A DNA stretch of 64,000 bases from Ga0077555 sp050250755. Its GTDB lineage: Bacteria; Pseudomonadota; Alphaproteobacteria; Rhizobiales; Hyphomicrobiaceae. How positions within the stretch are numbered: the stretch's first letter is position 1; each line of letters begins with the position of its first letter. Below the pieces are notes generated by a model, which was not told where the DNA came from, ran no database searches, and was given only the letters and a program-made list of their open reading frames with translations. The DNA lies in assembly GCA_050250755.1 (NCBI GenBank), contig JBFWOB010000004.1:124001-188000 (forward strand). Reading direction: 5' to 3'. The translations under genes were made by a program, and so were the position numbers. Shown here piece by piece: positions 19,685-29,967 of the stretch.

Positions 19685-19715
19685 CCGGTGGCACGAGACC
19701 TATCGATGGCCGCAC

Positions 19716-21038
<1,323 letters not shown>

Positions 21039-21049
21039 GGCGGCCTCCC

Positions 21050-22801
21050 TCAATCAAAACGCAGTTTGCGCTCGGCGTAGGCGTAGAGACGACGCCAGAG
21101 CAGGGCATTGAACAGAACCACGAAGCCCGACATCGCCGCGATGCCGAGCACGACGCGAGGCATGTCGCCCGCCTCGGTCGCATGTGCGATGTAGGCTCCG
21201 AGACCCATGGCCGAGAGCCTGGTCTCACCCCAACTCACGACCTCGGCGACGATCGAGGCGTTCCAGGCACCGCCGGTCGCTGTCAGCGCACCTGTCACGT
21301 AATAGGGGAAGATGCCGGGCAGGATGACGCTGCGCCACCATTGCCAGCCGCGCGCGCCCATCAGGGTCGTGGCGTCTCTCAAGTCGTTCGGAAAAGCGCT
21401 CGCCCCGGCGATCACGTTGAACAGGATGTACCACTGCGCGCCGAGGATCATCAGTGGCGAGAGCCAGATGTTCGGATCGAGCCTGAAGGCGGCGATGGCC
21501 ATCACGAAGATCGGGAACATCACGTTGGCCGGAAAGGCGGCCAGGAACTGCGCCAGCGGCTGGATGCGATCGGCAATGCCCGGCCTGAGCCCGACCCACA
21601 CGCCGACCGGCACCCAGATGAGGCTTGCGAGCGCGATCAGCACCACCACGCGGATGAGTGTCGCGAGGCCGCCGAGCAGCACCGCGCCGAGATCGGCAAA
21701 GCCCAAATGCGCGTGTATATAGCTCGCGATTGTCCACAGTCCCCATCCGACCGCCGCGAAGATGAGGCCGTTCCAGATCGTCTCGAACCTCGCAGACGAA
21801 TCTCCAGTGCGCGTTCCGTGGATGGCTGGCGCAAGGCGCGCTATGGCGCGCTCGATCTGGTCGGCGGTTTCGCGCCAGAGCGTTCCGGCTGTACGCAGCG
21901 CCCGTGTGCGGCGCAGGATGTCCAGCACCCAGGATCGCGGAGCTAGTACGCCGGCTGTCTGCTCGGCGCGGAATTTGTCGGCCCAGGCGACGATCGGGCG
22001 AAACACTATCTGATCATAGATGAGAATGACGACCGCCATGGCGACGATGGCCTGTCCGACAGCGAGGAGGTTCTTCTCCTCGATGGCGAGCGCCAAATAG
22101 GAGCCTATGCCCGGAAGTCGTACCTCCGTTTTACCGACCGTGATGGCTTCGGAGGCGACGACGAAGAACCAGCCGCCGGACATCGACATCATCGTATTCC
22201 AGATGAGGCCGGGGGCGGCGAAGGGTGCCTCGAGGCGCCAGAAACGCATCCAAGGCGACAGGCGGAAGTGGCGGGCGGCCTCGTCGAGCTCACCCGGCAC
22301 TGTCTTTAGCGACTGGTAGAATGAGAAGGCCATGTTCCAGGCCTGGCTCGTGAAGATCGCAAAGATCGCGGCCAACTCCGCGCCCAGGCGGCCGCCCGGA
22401 AAGAGACCCATGAAAAACACGACGGTGAAGGTCAGAAACCCCAACACTGGTACCGATTGGAGGATGTCGAGCGTCGGAATGATGATCTGCCCGGCGCGCC
22501 GGCTCTTGGCGGCGAGCGTCGCGACCGTGAAAGTGAAGAGCAGCGACACCAGGATCGCCGCGAACATGCGCAGCGTGGACTGCAGGGCATACTCGGGTAA
22601 CACCCACGGCGAGAGCGAGATCGGGGTCGCCTCGAGCGCGGAAAGCGGTTGCGCGAAGTCCCGGGCACCGTGCGCGATGGCGATCAGGATGGCGAGCAGC
22701 AGAATGGCCGCCGCAACATCATATCGGTTGGGACCAAGCCCGCGCCACATGGCAGCGGGCATGCCGACTTGCGCACCTGTGCGCCGCGAACGGAAAATCA
22801 T
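21050..22801 (-). CDS. NitT/TauT-type ABC permease, two permease domains in one chain
   Basis: 583 residues with two BPD_transp_1 halves. The first is about 80-270 (GELDEAARHFRLSPWMRFWRLEAP is its coupling loop), the second about 370-570 (LRDATTLMGARGWQWWRSVILPG). Single-chain permeases of this kind normally pair with ATPases carrying the extra C-terminal domain, as here. No periplasmic binding protein is encoded nearby. The start follows GAGGTGAG. The substrate is unknown. Confidence 0.87.
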   Translation of the reverse strand: MIFRSRRTGAQVGMPAAMWRGLGPNRYDVAAAILLLAILIAIAHGARDFAQPLSALEATPISLSPWVLPEYALQSTLRMFAAILVSLLFTFTVATLAAKSRRAGQIIIPTLDILQSVPVLGFLTFTVVFFMGLFPGGRLGAELAAIFAIFTSQAWNMAFSFYQSLKTVPGELDEAARHFRLSPWMRFWRLEAPFAAPGLIWNTMMSMSGGWFFVVASEAITVGKTEVRLPGIGSYLALAIEEKNLLAVGQAIVAMAVVILIYDQIVFRPIVAWADKFRAEQTAGVLAPRSWVLDILRRTRALRTAGTLWRETADQIERAIARLAPAIHGTRTGDSSARFETIWNGLIFAAVGWGLWTIASYIHAHLGFADLGAVLLGGLATLIRVVVLIALASLIWVPVGVWVGLRPGIADRIQPLAQFLAAFPANVMFPIFVMAIAAFRLDPNIWLSPLMILGAQWYILFNVIAGASAFPNDLRDATTLMGARGWQWWRSVILPGIFPYYVTGALTATGGAWNASIVAEVVSWGETRLSAMGLGAYIAHATEAGDMPRVVLGIAAMSGFVVLFNALLWRRLYAYAERKLRFD

Positions 22802-23016
22802 GGCTCACCTCACACACCGCCATCGCGGCGACCGAGGCGAGCGTCAGGCGACGAGCCTCAAATCACGGCGATAGCCATATCTGTCGACTGCTACTGTCGC
22901 TTGGCATCGTCTTTCGTCTTTCTTGTTGGGTCCGCAGCAACGCCACTGTTCCGGGCGCCTGCTTCGGATGAATGCGGTCTGCCGAAGGTAGCTTTGGCTG
23001 TCAAGGAAGATCTGCC

Positions 23017-23631
23017 TTACGTCGCCGCCGCAGTGGGCGCAGTTGCTGTGAGTGATGGCCTTTGCCGCATCCGTGCTGCCCAGCGTCCGAGCTGTGGCCG
23101 TCCGTCCGTGTAGTCGCCCATCCGCCCATGTGCCGCGAAGTCGATGCCGACGATCAGGATGAGTTGGGCCAAATTGAACGGGCCGTTCATCAAAGGCGCG
23201 CTGATTTCGTTCTCCCAGAAGTCCGCGAGACGTCCTGCCCGGGTCGCTTCGTGGGCCAGGATTATCGGCGAACGCTCGTTTTCCGCGCGACGCATCTCGC
23301 GAACCCAGACACTGATGCCGTCGACCATGCTGCGCGCGTACGTTTCGAGCCGGCCATAAGCCCAGTTTTCGAGGTTGAGCGCGGGAACGATCGACGGCTT
23401 TCCGTCCAGGGAGTCGAGGTAAGCTGCGATGAGCTGGCTATCCTCCATGCCGATGCCATCGTCGCGCTCCAGGTAGGGTACGCGGCCGGACGGATTGACA
23501 GCAAAGTAGGGGCTGTCCGCTTTTCGTGTGATTGCTTTGATGATCTCGACCCTGTCGGCGAGACCTTTTTCAAGAATGGTGGCACGAACGATCCGCGCAT
23601 AGGGAGATGTGGGCGTGATGTACAGCTTCAT
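23017..23631 (-). CDS. Glutathione S-transferase-like protein
   Basis: A 204-residue protein with an N-terminal thioredoxin-fold GST domain (MKLYITPTSPYARIVRATI; the Ser/Pro segment supplies the glutathione-activating hydroxyl, NPSGRVPYLE holds the cis-proline loop, MEDSQLIAAYLD the glutathione-binding Glu-Asp-Ser) and an all-helical C-terminal domain. The ATG at 23631 begins directly at the fold, with GAGAAA upstream; a longer reading from 23691 adds 20 residues without homology. It probably acts in detoxification or glutathione conjugation. Isolated gene. Confidence 0.85.
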   Translation of the reverse strand: MKLYITPTSPYARIVRATILEKGLADRVEIIKAITRKADSPYFAVNPSGRVPYLERDDGIGMEDSQLIAAYLDSLDGKPSIVPALNLENWAYGRLETYARSMVDGISVWVREMRRAENERSPIILAHEATRAGRLADFWENEISAPLMNGPFNLAQLILIVGIDFAAHGRMGDYTDGRPQLGRWAARMRQRPSLTATAPTAAAT

Positions 23632-23701
23632 GAGTTTCTCGTGTAAGGCGCCAATCGGCGACAGGATTGTCGGCAGCGTAGGGATATCCATAATCTAGCC
23701 T

Positions 23702-23713
23702 GAAGCAGAGTGG
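23702..23713. repeat. 12-bp direct repeat, left copy
   Basis: GAAGCAGAGTGG, identical to 24065-24076. The two copies bracket the methyltransferase remnant. Confidence 0.5.
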
Positions 23714-23726
23714 GTATCCTTGTGCG

Positions 23727-24062
23727 ATGAGTGACGACGCATTCTCTGATCCACAGGCGGTTGCGCGCTATGCGTAAGGGCCGCCGCGTCTTGTGCCCAG
23801 CTTCGCCGATCCGCAGCGCATGGTTATGCTTCTCCTCGCGGAGCGTGCGTCGGCCGATGCGCGGGTGCTGATTATCGGCGCAGGCGGCGGCCTGGAAATC
23901 AAGGTGTTTGCTGCAGCTCAGCCTGGCCCGGCGGTCCGACGGGTCCAGTTGCTGATTCTCGCCCCGGAGGACGACGAGCAGCTATTGCGGGATGCGGAGT
24001 TCAGCGGGGTCAGTCTCTTCTACGTCGGCTTCGCGTTTCGTGGCTGGGTTGCGTACGCCTAA
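23727..24062 (+). pseudogene. Decayed class I SAM-dependent methyltransferase
   Basis: From the ATG at 23727 the frame reads MSDDAFSDPQAVARYA, then a stop (TAA 23775-23777), then continues in the same frame through GPPRLVPSFADPQRM and LIIGAGGGLEIKVFAAAQPG (the SAM-binding glycine-rich motif I). It then jumps to the family's C-terminal segment LLRDAEFSGVSLFYVGFAFRGWVAYA. About 100 central residues are missing, so both a nonsense mutation and an internal deletion are present. The start at 23793 would give an 89-residue product that cannot fold as a methyltransferase. Confidence 0.75.
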
Positions 24063-24064
24063 CC

Positions 24065-24076
24065 GAAGCAGAGTGG
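24065..24076. repeat. 12-bp direct repeat, right copy
   Basis: GAAGCAGAGTGG again, two bases after the end of the methyltransferase remnant; see the left copy at 23702-23713. Confidence 0.5.
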
Positions 24077-24146
24077 ATTCGTTGGTCGCCTTCCTCGGTT
24101 TTCTTCAATCCATCTGACTTACCGCTGGTGAGGTTGTGCTGCGCGA

Positions 24147-24536
24147 TCAGTGCTTGTCCTCTGCAGCCAACATCGACTGCGACGACGATGCGCAGTAGAT
24201 GCGTGCATCAGGCGGTTTCTCGGCAGTCGGTCGCGAGGCGGCCTTACATGCGTCCAAGGCGTCCAGGCGCGCGATGCTTACGCTGTCGGCTGTAAGTGTC
24301 AGCCGGTAGAAGAACCTCGGAGCATCGGCCGGCGCACCATGCTGGAAGCGTTGAAAGCGCTGGGTACTCGGCAAGCATCCGAACTCTTTGACCTCGACCT
24401 TTGCGCCATCGAGGATCGGGCGAATGGCCTTGCCGCGAGCCTCGCACTCAGCGCGCGTCTCGGTCCCGACGAAGGCCGCAGAAAGACCGTTGGCCTCGCC
24501 CATGGTCAGGATGACGAGAAGAAACAACTGCTGCAT
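24147..24536 (-). CDS. Small secreted protein of unknown function
   Basis: A 129-residue protein. The ATG at 24536 gives a signal peptide (MQQLFLLVILTMGEANG). The mature part has cysteines in ECEARGKAI, EFGCLPS, LDACKAA and YCASS, which could form disulfides in the periplasm. No family recognised. An AT-rich promoter-like element lies 80-100 bases upstream (24613-24631). Confidence 0.6.
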   Translation of the reverse strand: MQQLFLLVILTMGEANGLSAAFVGTETRAECEARGKAIRPILDGAKVEVKEFGCLPSTQRFQRFQHGAPADAPRFFYRLTLTADSVSIARLDALDACKAASRPTAEKPPDARIYCASSSQSMLAAEDKH

Positions 24537-25003
24537 GGCATACCTGCGTCGCGGATCGTTGATAGCGATCCCCGGTGGCACGCTCAATGCTGCGGCAGGC
24601 GATCGGCATAAACTATATTTATAAAGTATAGAAATAGTCGAAGCAAGCAGCCGCGCTCATGGCAGGCGATGCAGGGTCTCGCATGAGCGGAATCAAACAA
24701 AGGTTAGCCCGTTGGTACTGGATGGGTTCCAGAGTGGAAGCCATTGGTCCCGCCGTGTCGGTTTGGGGAATCGATTCTGTTGGTTGGTGGGAAACTCCGT
24801 GAAAATACGGTTCTGATGGTTGGGGAGGGCCCCGACAGAGGCCGGTGCGGTGCCCAATTTGCCCAGCTCGGCGACCGATCGTTGCAGGGCCAGGCGACAA
24901 CGAAATGAGCAGGTTGACAGGTAGCTGTTGAAACTGGACATTCGCGCCGCGAACGACAGTCCCCAAAAAATGAAACCGTGTCTTCCAGCGAGGCCCACGT
25001 CCC
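24537..25003. other. Intergenic region before a Liv-type operon
   Basis: 467 bases separate the divergent small secreted protein gene and livH. The first 100 bases contain the AT-rich element described separately. The remainder has frames in several phases with no recognisable protein and may be decayed coding DNA. No clear promoter for the Liv operon stands out. Confidence 0.4.
24613..24631 (-). promoter_or_regulatory. AT-rich inverted repeat, probable promoter/operator
   Basis: CTATA (24613-24617) and TATAG (24627-24631) flank TTTATAAAG in an unusually AT-rich patch. On the minus strand it contains -10-like TATAAA and lies upstream of the secreted-protein gene starting at 24536. Confidence 0.3.
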
Positions 25004-25966
25004 GTGAGCGAATTTCTGATCGGCGTCGAGAACGTCCTGCAGGCGTTGTCTGCAGGCGTGCTACTCGGCGGAATCTACGGCCTGATGTGCGTCGGGCTCG
25101 GCATCATTTTTGGAGTGATGCGGGTCATCAACTTCGCCCAGGGCGACCTTATGATGGTCGGTATGTACTGTGCCTTCTATCTGTTCGGGGCGCTTGGATT
25201 GGGTGCAGCGCTGGGTCCTGAAGTCGGTGCCATCGTCGCCGCGCTGCTCACCGCGCCGATCATGTATGGTTTCGGTGTCCTTCTCCACAGAGTGCTGGTT
25301 AGCCGGGTCACGGGTGTGCGTGTCGCAAGCCTCGAAGGTGAGGGGCATTATGCGCAGCTTATCCTGACCCTCGGTCTGGCCCTCGTGCTGGCGAATGGCG
25401 GTTTGCTGCTGTTCGGTTCGACGCCCGTCACTCTCCGCTCCTCACTGTCGTCGAGCGCGTGGGAGGTAGGGCCGCTGGTTGGAGATTTCGTCAGCATATT
25501 CGTCAACAAGGCTCGCGGTATTGCGCTGCTGTTGTCGCTCATCGTCGCGGCCGGTCTCTATATGTTCATTACGCGCTCGCGCCTTGGTAAATCGCTCCGG
25601 GCGGCGGCGGACAATCCCGAAGCCGCGATCTACATGGGCATCGATGTCGAGAAGGCTCACCGGATAGCTTTCGGTATCGGAACGGCGATCACCGCCGTGG
25701 CTGGCGGTCTGGTCGCGACTTACTACCCGTTCCAGCCCTATGTCGGTCTCGAGTTCGTCATCGTCATGTACGCCGGCGTCGTGCTGGGCGGCCTCGGTTC
25801 CACCATCGGCGCGTTCTGGGGCGGCATGATTATCGGTCTCGTCCAGCAGCTTGCCACACTGGTACTTCCTACCCAGTTGCAGAACACCGCAGTCTTTGTC
25901 GTGTTTCTGCTGGTGGTCTTCTTCAGGCCACAAGGCCTGTTCGGCGTGAACGTGACGAGGGCTTGA
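25004..25966 (+). CDS. livH: Branched-chain amino acid-type ABC permease LivH
   Basis: A 320-residue inner-membrane permease beginning with GTG. GGIYGLMCVGLGIIFGVMRVINFAQGDLMMVGMY is the LivH signature region, and VLGGLGSTIGAFWGGMIIGL the conserved C-terminal segment. First gene of a five-function operon (permease, permease-ATPase fusion, ATPase, binding protein) up to 29809. Liv-type importers carry amino acids, amides, urea or aromatic acids; the neighbouring hyuAB hints at a cyclic amide. Confidence 0.9.
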   Translation: MSEFLIGVENVLQALSAGVLLGGIYGLMCVGLGIIFGVMRVINFAQGDLMMVGMYCAFYLFGALGLGAALGPEVGAIVAALLTAPIMYGFGVLLHRVLVSRVTGVRVASLEGEGHYAQLILTLGLALVLANGGLLLFGSTPVTLRSSLSSSAWEVGPLVGDFVSIFVNKARGIALLLSLIVAAGLYMFITRSRLGKSLRAAADNPEAAIYMGIDVEKAHRIAFGIGTAITAVAGGLVATYYPFQPYVGLEFVIVMYAGVVLGGLGSTIGAFWGGMIIGLVQQLATLVLPTQLQNTAVFVVFLLVVFFRPQGLFGVNVTRA

Positions 25967-25967
25967 G

Positions 25968-27797
25968 ATGAAGGAGCAATCTGAAATGACGCCGAAGCGG
26001 ACGGCCTCGGCGGAACGAAACTCTGTCCGCTCCTGGGCGATCCCACTTATCGGAATTGCAGTCGTCTACCTCGTTCTCGTCGGCCTCGTACGAAACCAGT
26101 ATTACCAGCTCATGCTGACGCTGGTGCCAGTGTGGGCCACGCTCGGCATCTCTTGGAACATCCTGTCCGGTTATTCGGGACTCGTCTCGTTCGGTCACGC
26201 TGCCTTCTTCGGGCTCGGTGCCTATACCTTGACGGCCTTGTTCGTGTTCCTCGGCATCACGCCCTGGATAGGGATGATCGCAGCCGGAGCCGTCGGCGCG
26301 CTGGCTGGACTGGTCATCGGTTATCCGACCTTTCGCTTGCGCGGGCATTATTTCGCATTGTCGATGCTCGCGTATCCGCTGGCGCTGCTTTACGTCTTCG
26401 AGTGGCTGGGGCTGCAGGAGGTTTCGCTGCCCATGCACCGTGAGGCGCCCGCCGCTTACATGCAGTTCAGCGACGCGCGGATCTATAGCCTGATTGCCTT
26501 TGGTATCATGCTCGCCGCGCTGATCACGTCGCTCAAGATCGAGCGCTCGCGCTTCGGCATGTCGCTGCTCGCCATCAAGCAGAATGAGATCGCGGCTGAG
26601 GCGGCGGGCATCAACACGTTCAACTGGAAGCTCAAGGCGATCGTGGTGTCGGGCCTCATTGCGGGGCTTATCGGCGGCTTCTATGCCGTGGTGCTGCTGG
26701 TTGTGACGCCGCTCACGGTCTTCGGCATGCTGACGTCGGCTCAGGCACTCATCATGGCGTTGTTCGGCGGTGTCGGCACAGCATGGGGCCCCGTGATTGG
26801 TGCCGCTATACTGATCCCTCTCACTGAAATCCTGCACGCCGAACTCGGCGACCGGTTGCCCGGCATTCAAGGCGTGGTGCTGGGCGCTGCCATCATTGCG
26901 ATCATTATCTATGCGCCCGAAGGGATCTTCTGGAAGGTGCGAGATATGTTCCGAGCGCGCCGAGCGACGCCGGACGATGGAGCGCCGGCTCCCACTGTGC
27001 AACCTGCTGTCTTCCAGCCGCAGCACGATGCACGGCGCGCGGCGCCGCGGGCGGATTCGCCCGTACTGCTCGATGTGCAGGGGCTCTCGAAAAGCTTCGG
27101 TGGCCTGAAGGCGGTGCAGGACGTCAGCTTCGCGGTGAAGCAAGGCGAGATCCTGGGTATCATCGGGCCGAACGGCGCAGGCAAGACGACGCTGTTCAAT
27201 CTGCTGAACGGTATCACCCGGCCCGACAAAGGCAGTGTCTCTTTCGAGGGGCAGAGCATTTTCGGGATGCCCGCCAATGCGATCTGTCACAAAGGGATCG
27301 GGCGTACCTTCCAGGTCGTGCGGCCGTTTCCCCGCCTTACCGTTCTTCAGAACGTGGTGGTCGGCGCCTTTGCCGTTACCGATACAGACGAGGCGGCTTA
27401 CGTTCAGGCGCGAAAGGCGTTGGCTCGGGTCGGCATGGAGGGTGATGCTGAACTGATCGCTGGCGGCCTGACAACCAAGCAGCTCCGTCTATTGGAGCTC
27501 GCCCGCGCACTCGCCGGAAATCCCAAGCTACTGCTGCTGGATGAAACGCTGGCGGGTCTCGGGTCCGATGCCGTCGAGGAGATGCTCGAGGTCATCCGCC
27601 GCGCCGCAGCCGACGGTACGACGGTGGTCATTATCGAGCATACGATGCACGCGATGGTGCGGCTCGCCGATCGTTTCGTTGTGCTGGATCATGGGGCGGT
27701 TCTTGCCGAGGGGGCGCCGGAAGCGGTGACACGCGACCCCGCCGTGATCGAGGCCTACCTCGGAAAGAAATGGAGCGCCCATGCTGCTCGAGCTTGA
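25968..27797 (+). CDS. LivM-LivG fusion: ABC permease joined to ATPase
   Basis: 609 residues. Residues about 20-320 are a LivM permease (ILSGYSGLVSFGHAAFFGLGAYT; LFGGVGTAWGPVIGAAILIPL). A proline/alanine-rich linker (about 330-364) leads to a LivG ATPase (about 365-605) with Walker A GPNGAGKTT. Two ATPase motifs are non-standard: the signature reads LTTKQLRLLELARAL instead of an LS-x-G-Q type sequence, and Walker B is followed by Thr (LLLLDETLAGL) rather than Pro. The switch His is present (IIEHTMHAM). The last 17 bases overlap the livF start. LivM-LivG fusions are known in proteobacteria. Confidence 0.9.
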   Translation: MKEQSEMTPKRTASAERNSVRSWAIPLIGIAVVYLVLVGLVRNQYYQLMLTLVPVWATLGISWNILSGYSGLVSFGHAAFFGLGAYTLTALFVFLGITPWIGMIAAGAVGALAGLVIGYPTFRLRGHYFALSMLAYPLALLYVFEWLGLQEVSLPMHREAPAAYMQFSDARIYSLIAFGIMLAALITSLKIERSRFGMSLLAIKQNEIAAEAAGINTFNWKLKAIVVSGLIAGLIGGFYAVVLLVVTPLTVFGMLTSAQALIMALFGGVGTAWGPVIGAAILIPLTEILHAELGDRLPGIQGVVLGAAIIAIIIYAPEGIFWKVRDMFRARRATPDDGAPAPTVQPAVFQPQHDARRAAPRADSPVLLDVQGLSKSFGGLKAVQDVSFAVKQGEILGIIGPNGAGKTTLFNLLNGITRPDKGSVSFEGQSIFGMPANAICHKGIGRTFQVVRPFPRLTVLQNVVVGAFAVTDTDEAAYVQARKALARVGMEGDAELIAGGLTTKQLRLLELARALAGNPKLLLLDETLAGLGSDAVEEMLEVIRRAAADGTTVVIIEHTMHAMVRLADRFVVLDHGAVLAEGAPEAVTRDPAVIEAYLGKKWSAHAARA

Positions 27798-28491
27798 CGA
27801 TGTCCACGTCGCCTACGGCGGCCTGAAGGCGCTGGAGGGCGTCTCCATCCGAGTGCCAGAGGGTGATTTCGTTTCGATCATCGGCCCGAACGGCGCTGGG
27901 AAAACGACCCTATTCAAGGCGATCTCGGGAATTGTGGTACCGGTGCAGGGGCGCATCCGTTTCGACGGCCAGGACTTGGCCAACGTTTCGGCGTCCGAGC
28001 GCCCACATCTTGGGATCGCCCATGTTCCGGAAGGGCGCCAGGTGTTCCCGAACCTCTCGGTGATCGAGAACCTGGAGATGGGCGCCTGGACACCGACCGG
28101 GCGGCGAGATTGGGCTTCCAACCTCGACTATATCCTGACGCTCTTTCCAGTGCTCGCCGAGCGACGCAACCAGTACGCTGGCACGCTTTCCGGTGGTCAG
28201 CAGCAGATGGTGGCTATCGGGCGTGGGCTCGCTTCGTCGCCGCGCCTCCTCATGCTGGACGAGCCTTCCATGGGTCTTGCTCCCGCGATCGTGGATACGA
28301 TCTTCGAGCGCATCGTCGAGATCCGCCGCGACAAGAAGCTCACGGTGCTTCTGGTCGAGCAGCGTGCCGTCGAGGCTCTACAGTCGTGCGATCGAGGCTA
28401 TGTGCTCGAAACCGGTCGCGTAGCGCTCGAGGGAGGCCACGAGGAGCTGCTGTCCGACGATCGCGTACGCAAGGCATACCTTGGCATTTGA
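27781..28491 (+). CDS. livF: Liv-type ABC ATPase LivF
   Basis: A 236-residue ATPase with canonical motifs: Walker A GPNGAGKTT, signature LSGGQQQMVAIGRGL, Walker B LLMLDEPSMGLAP, and the LivF-typical C-terminus RKAYLGI. It overlaps the LivM-LivG fusion gene by 17 bases. As the canonical partner it may do most of the ATP hydrolysis if the fused LivG is weakened. Confidence 0.93.
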   Translation: MLLELDDVHVAYGGLKALEGVSIRVPEGDFVSIIGPNGAGKTTLFKAISGIVVPVQGRIRFDGQDLANVSASERPHLGIAHVPEGRQVFPNLSVIENLEMGAWTPTGRRDWASNLDYILTLFPVLAERRNQYAGTLSGGQQQMVAIGRGLASSPRLLMLDEPSMGLAPAIVDTIFERIVEIRRDKKLTVLLVEQRAVEALQSCDRGYVLETGRVALEGGHEELLSDDRVRKAYLGI

Positions 28492-28552
28492 GCCGGGGGA
28501 GCCCCAAACTTCACATGAATGGCAGAGATGCCGGAAGCCTGAGAGGACCACT

Positions 28553-29809
28553 ATGACGACGTTCCTGAAGCCCTCGCGACGCACCGTTCTGCGCACCGGC
28601 CTTGCCGGCTCCGCGGCCCTGGCCTTTGGGCCGGCGCGTATTGCCCGGGCGCAAACAAAGCCTGTGAAAGTTGCGCTCATTGCGCCGGTTTCCGGGCCAT
28701 GGGCGCGAAATGGGCAGCTCATGAAGTTGGGTGCCGAACTCGGCATCAGGCACGTCAACGCTGCGGGGGGCATCAAGGCGCTCGGCGGCGCGAAAATGGA
28801 ACTCGTCGTCATCGATGCGGGCGATAGTGCTGAGAAAGCCAAGAACGCGGCGCAGCGCCTCGTCTCGTCGGAACCCGACGTGCTTGCAGGCGATGGCGCG
28901 TATCTTTCCTCGTTCACGCTCGCGATCACCGAGGTGACTGAGCGTGCGAGCCTTCCCTGGCTGACGCTTTCTTACTCGGACCAACTTACCGACCGCGGCT
29001 TCAAGAACGTTTTCCAGACGTCGATGGTCGCCAGCCGCCAGGCTGGGCATACCATCGAGACCGCACTCGCTCTCGCGGAGAAATCGACGGGCAAGCGGCC
29101 GAAGTCGATATCGATGCTCACCGACAACACCGCGTCCCCTGTTGCTTTCACCAAGGGCCTGCGTGAAGGTGGGCTCGAGAAGATGGGGCTGAAACTCGTT
29201 TCGGACGATGTCTTCACGCCTCCTCTCGCCGATGCCACGCCGCTCATTCAGAAGCTGCGGTCGGGCCGTCCCGATTTGTTGCTGCTGGCGCCAACCGCGT
29301 TGTCGGACTTCAAGCTCACGCTCGAGAAGCTGAACGAGTTCGGTCTCGGCAAGGGCCGTTTGCCTGTGATCGCCAATGGTGCGGCGATTGGTACGCCGGA
29401 AATGCTGGATTTGCTCGGGAAGGATCTGCTCGAGGGATTGCTGTTCTCGATCGCGAACTGGTCGGGCAAGGGCATGGAAGATCTGGAAGCTGAGTTCAAG
29501 AAAGAGACGAAAGAACCGTGGCTGTCACAGGATCCGCTCTGCGCTTACGGCCATATCATGGTAATGCGTGAAGCGATCGAGGCCGCCGGAGTGGCCGACC
29601 GAAAGGCCGTCGGCGAAGCCATGCGGAAGATGGAGACCAAGGGCGGATCAGGCCGGTTCTTCCCTGGTGGCAATGGCGTCATGAAGTTCGACGAGAAGGG
29701 GCGTCGGGTCGGGGCGGATATCGTCTTCGTTCAATGGCAAAATGGCGTGCCATCCACGGTGTTCCCCGAGGCCGTCGCCACCAAGACGCCGATTTGGGTC
29801 AAGCGTTAG
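28553..29809 (+). CDS. Liv-type periplasmic binding protein with Tat-like signal
   Basis: A 418-residue type 1 periplasmic receptor. The ATG at 28553 follows GAGAGGACC. The N-terminus SRRTVLRTGLAGSAALAFG is a twin-arginine signal, so it is probably exported folded. KVALIAPVSGPWARNGQLMKLGAELGIRHVNAAGG starts the mature binding fold, and the two-lobed receptor covers the rest. It closes the operon starting at livH (25004). Ligand unknown. Confidence 0.88.
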   Translation: MTTFLKPSRRTVLRTGLAGSAALAFGPARIARAQTKPVKVALIAPVSGPWARNGQLMKLGAELGIRHVNAAGGIKALGGAKMELVVIDAGDSAEKAKNAAQRLVSSEPDVLAGDGAYLSSFTLAITEVTERASLPWLTLSYSDQLTDRGFKNVFQTSMVASRQAGHTIETALALAEKSTGKRPKSISMLTDNTASPVAFTKGLREGGLEKMGLKLVSDDVFTPPLADATPLIQKLRSGRPDLLLLAPTALSDFKLTLEKLNEFGLGKGRLPVIANGAAIGTPEMLDLLGKDLLEGLLFSIANWSGKGMEDLEAEFKKETKEPWLSQDPLCAYGHIMVMREAIEAAGVADRKAVGEAMRKMETKGGSGRFFPGGNGVMKFDEKGRRVGADIVFVQWQNGVPSTVFPEAVATKTPIWVKR

Positions 29810-29821
29810 GCTTCTGTCTTG

Positions 29822-29857
29822 GCCAGCTCCGCGAGGCGTCGCCTTGTCGGGGCTGGC
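29822..29857. terminator. Stem-loop between convergent genes
   Basis: GCCAGCTCCG (29822-29831) pairs with CGGGGCTGGC (29848-29857) with one wobble pair, 13 bases after the binding-protein stop. There is no T run, so termination would be Rho-assisted or the hairpin only protects the 3' end. Confidence 0.45.
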
Positions 29858-29967
29858 TAAGCCGTAGTGCTGGATTTGCAAACTCCGTCTGGCGGCAAAA
29901 TCTCGAACGCCTGCCGCGACGTCGTTGGTCTCTGCGTTATCGGACGATCACAAGGACGACGCGCCGA

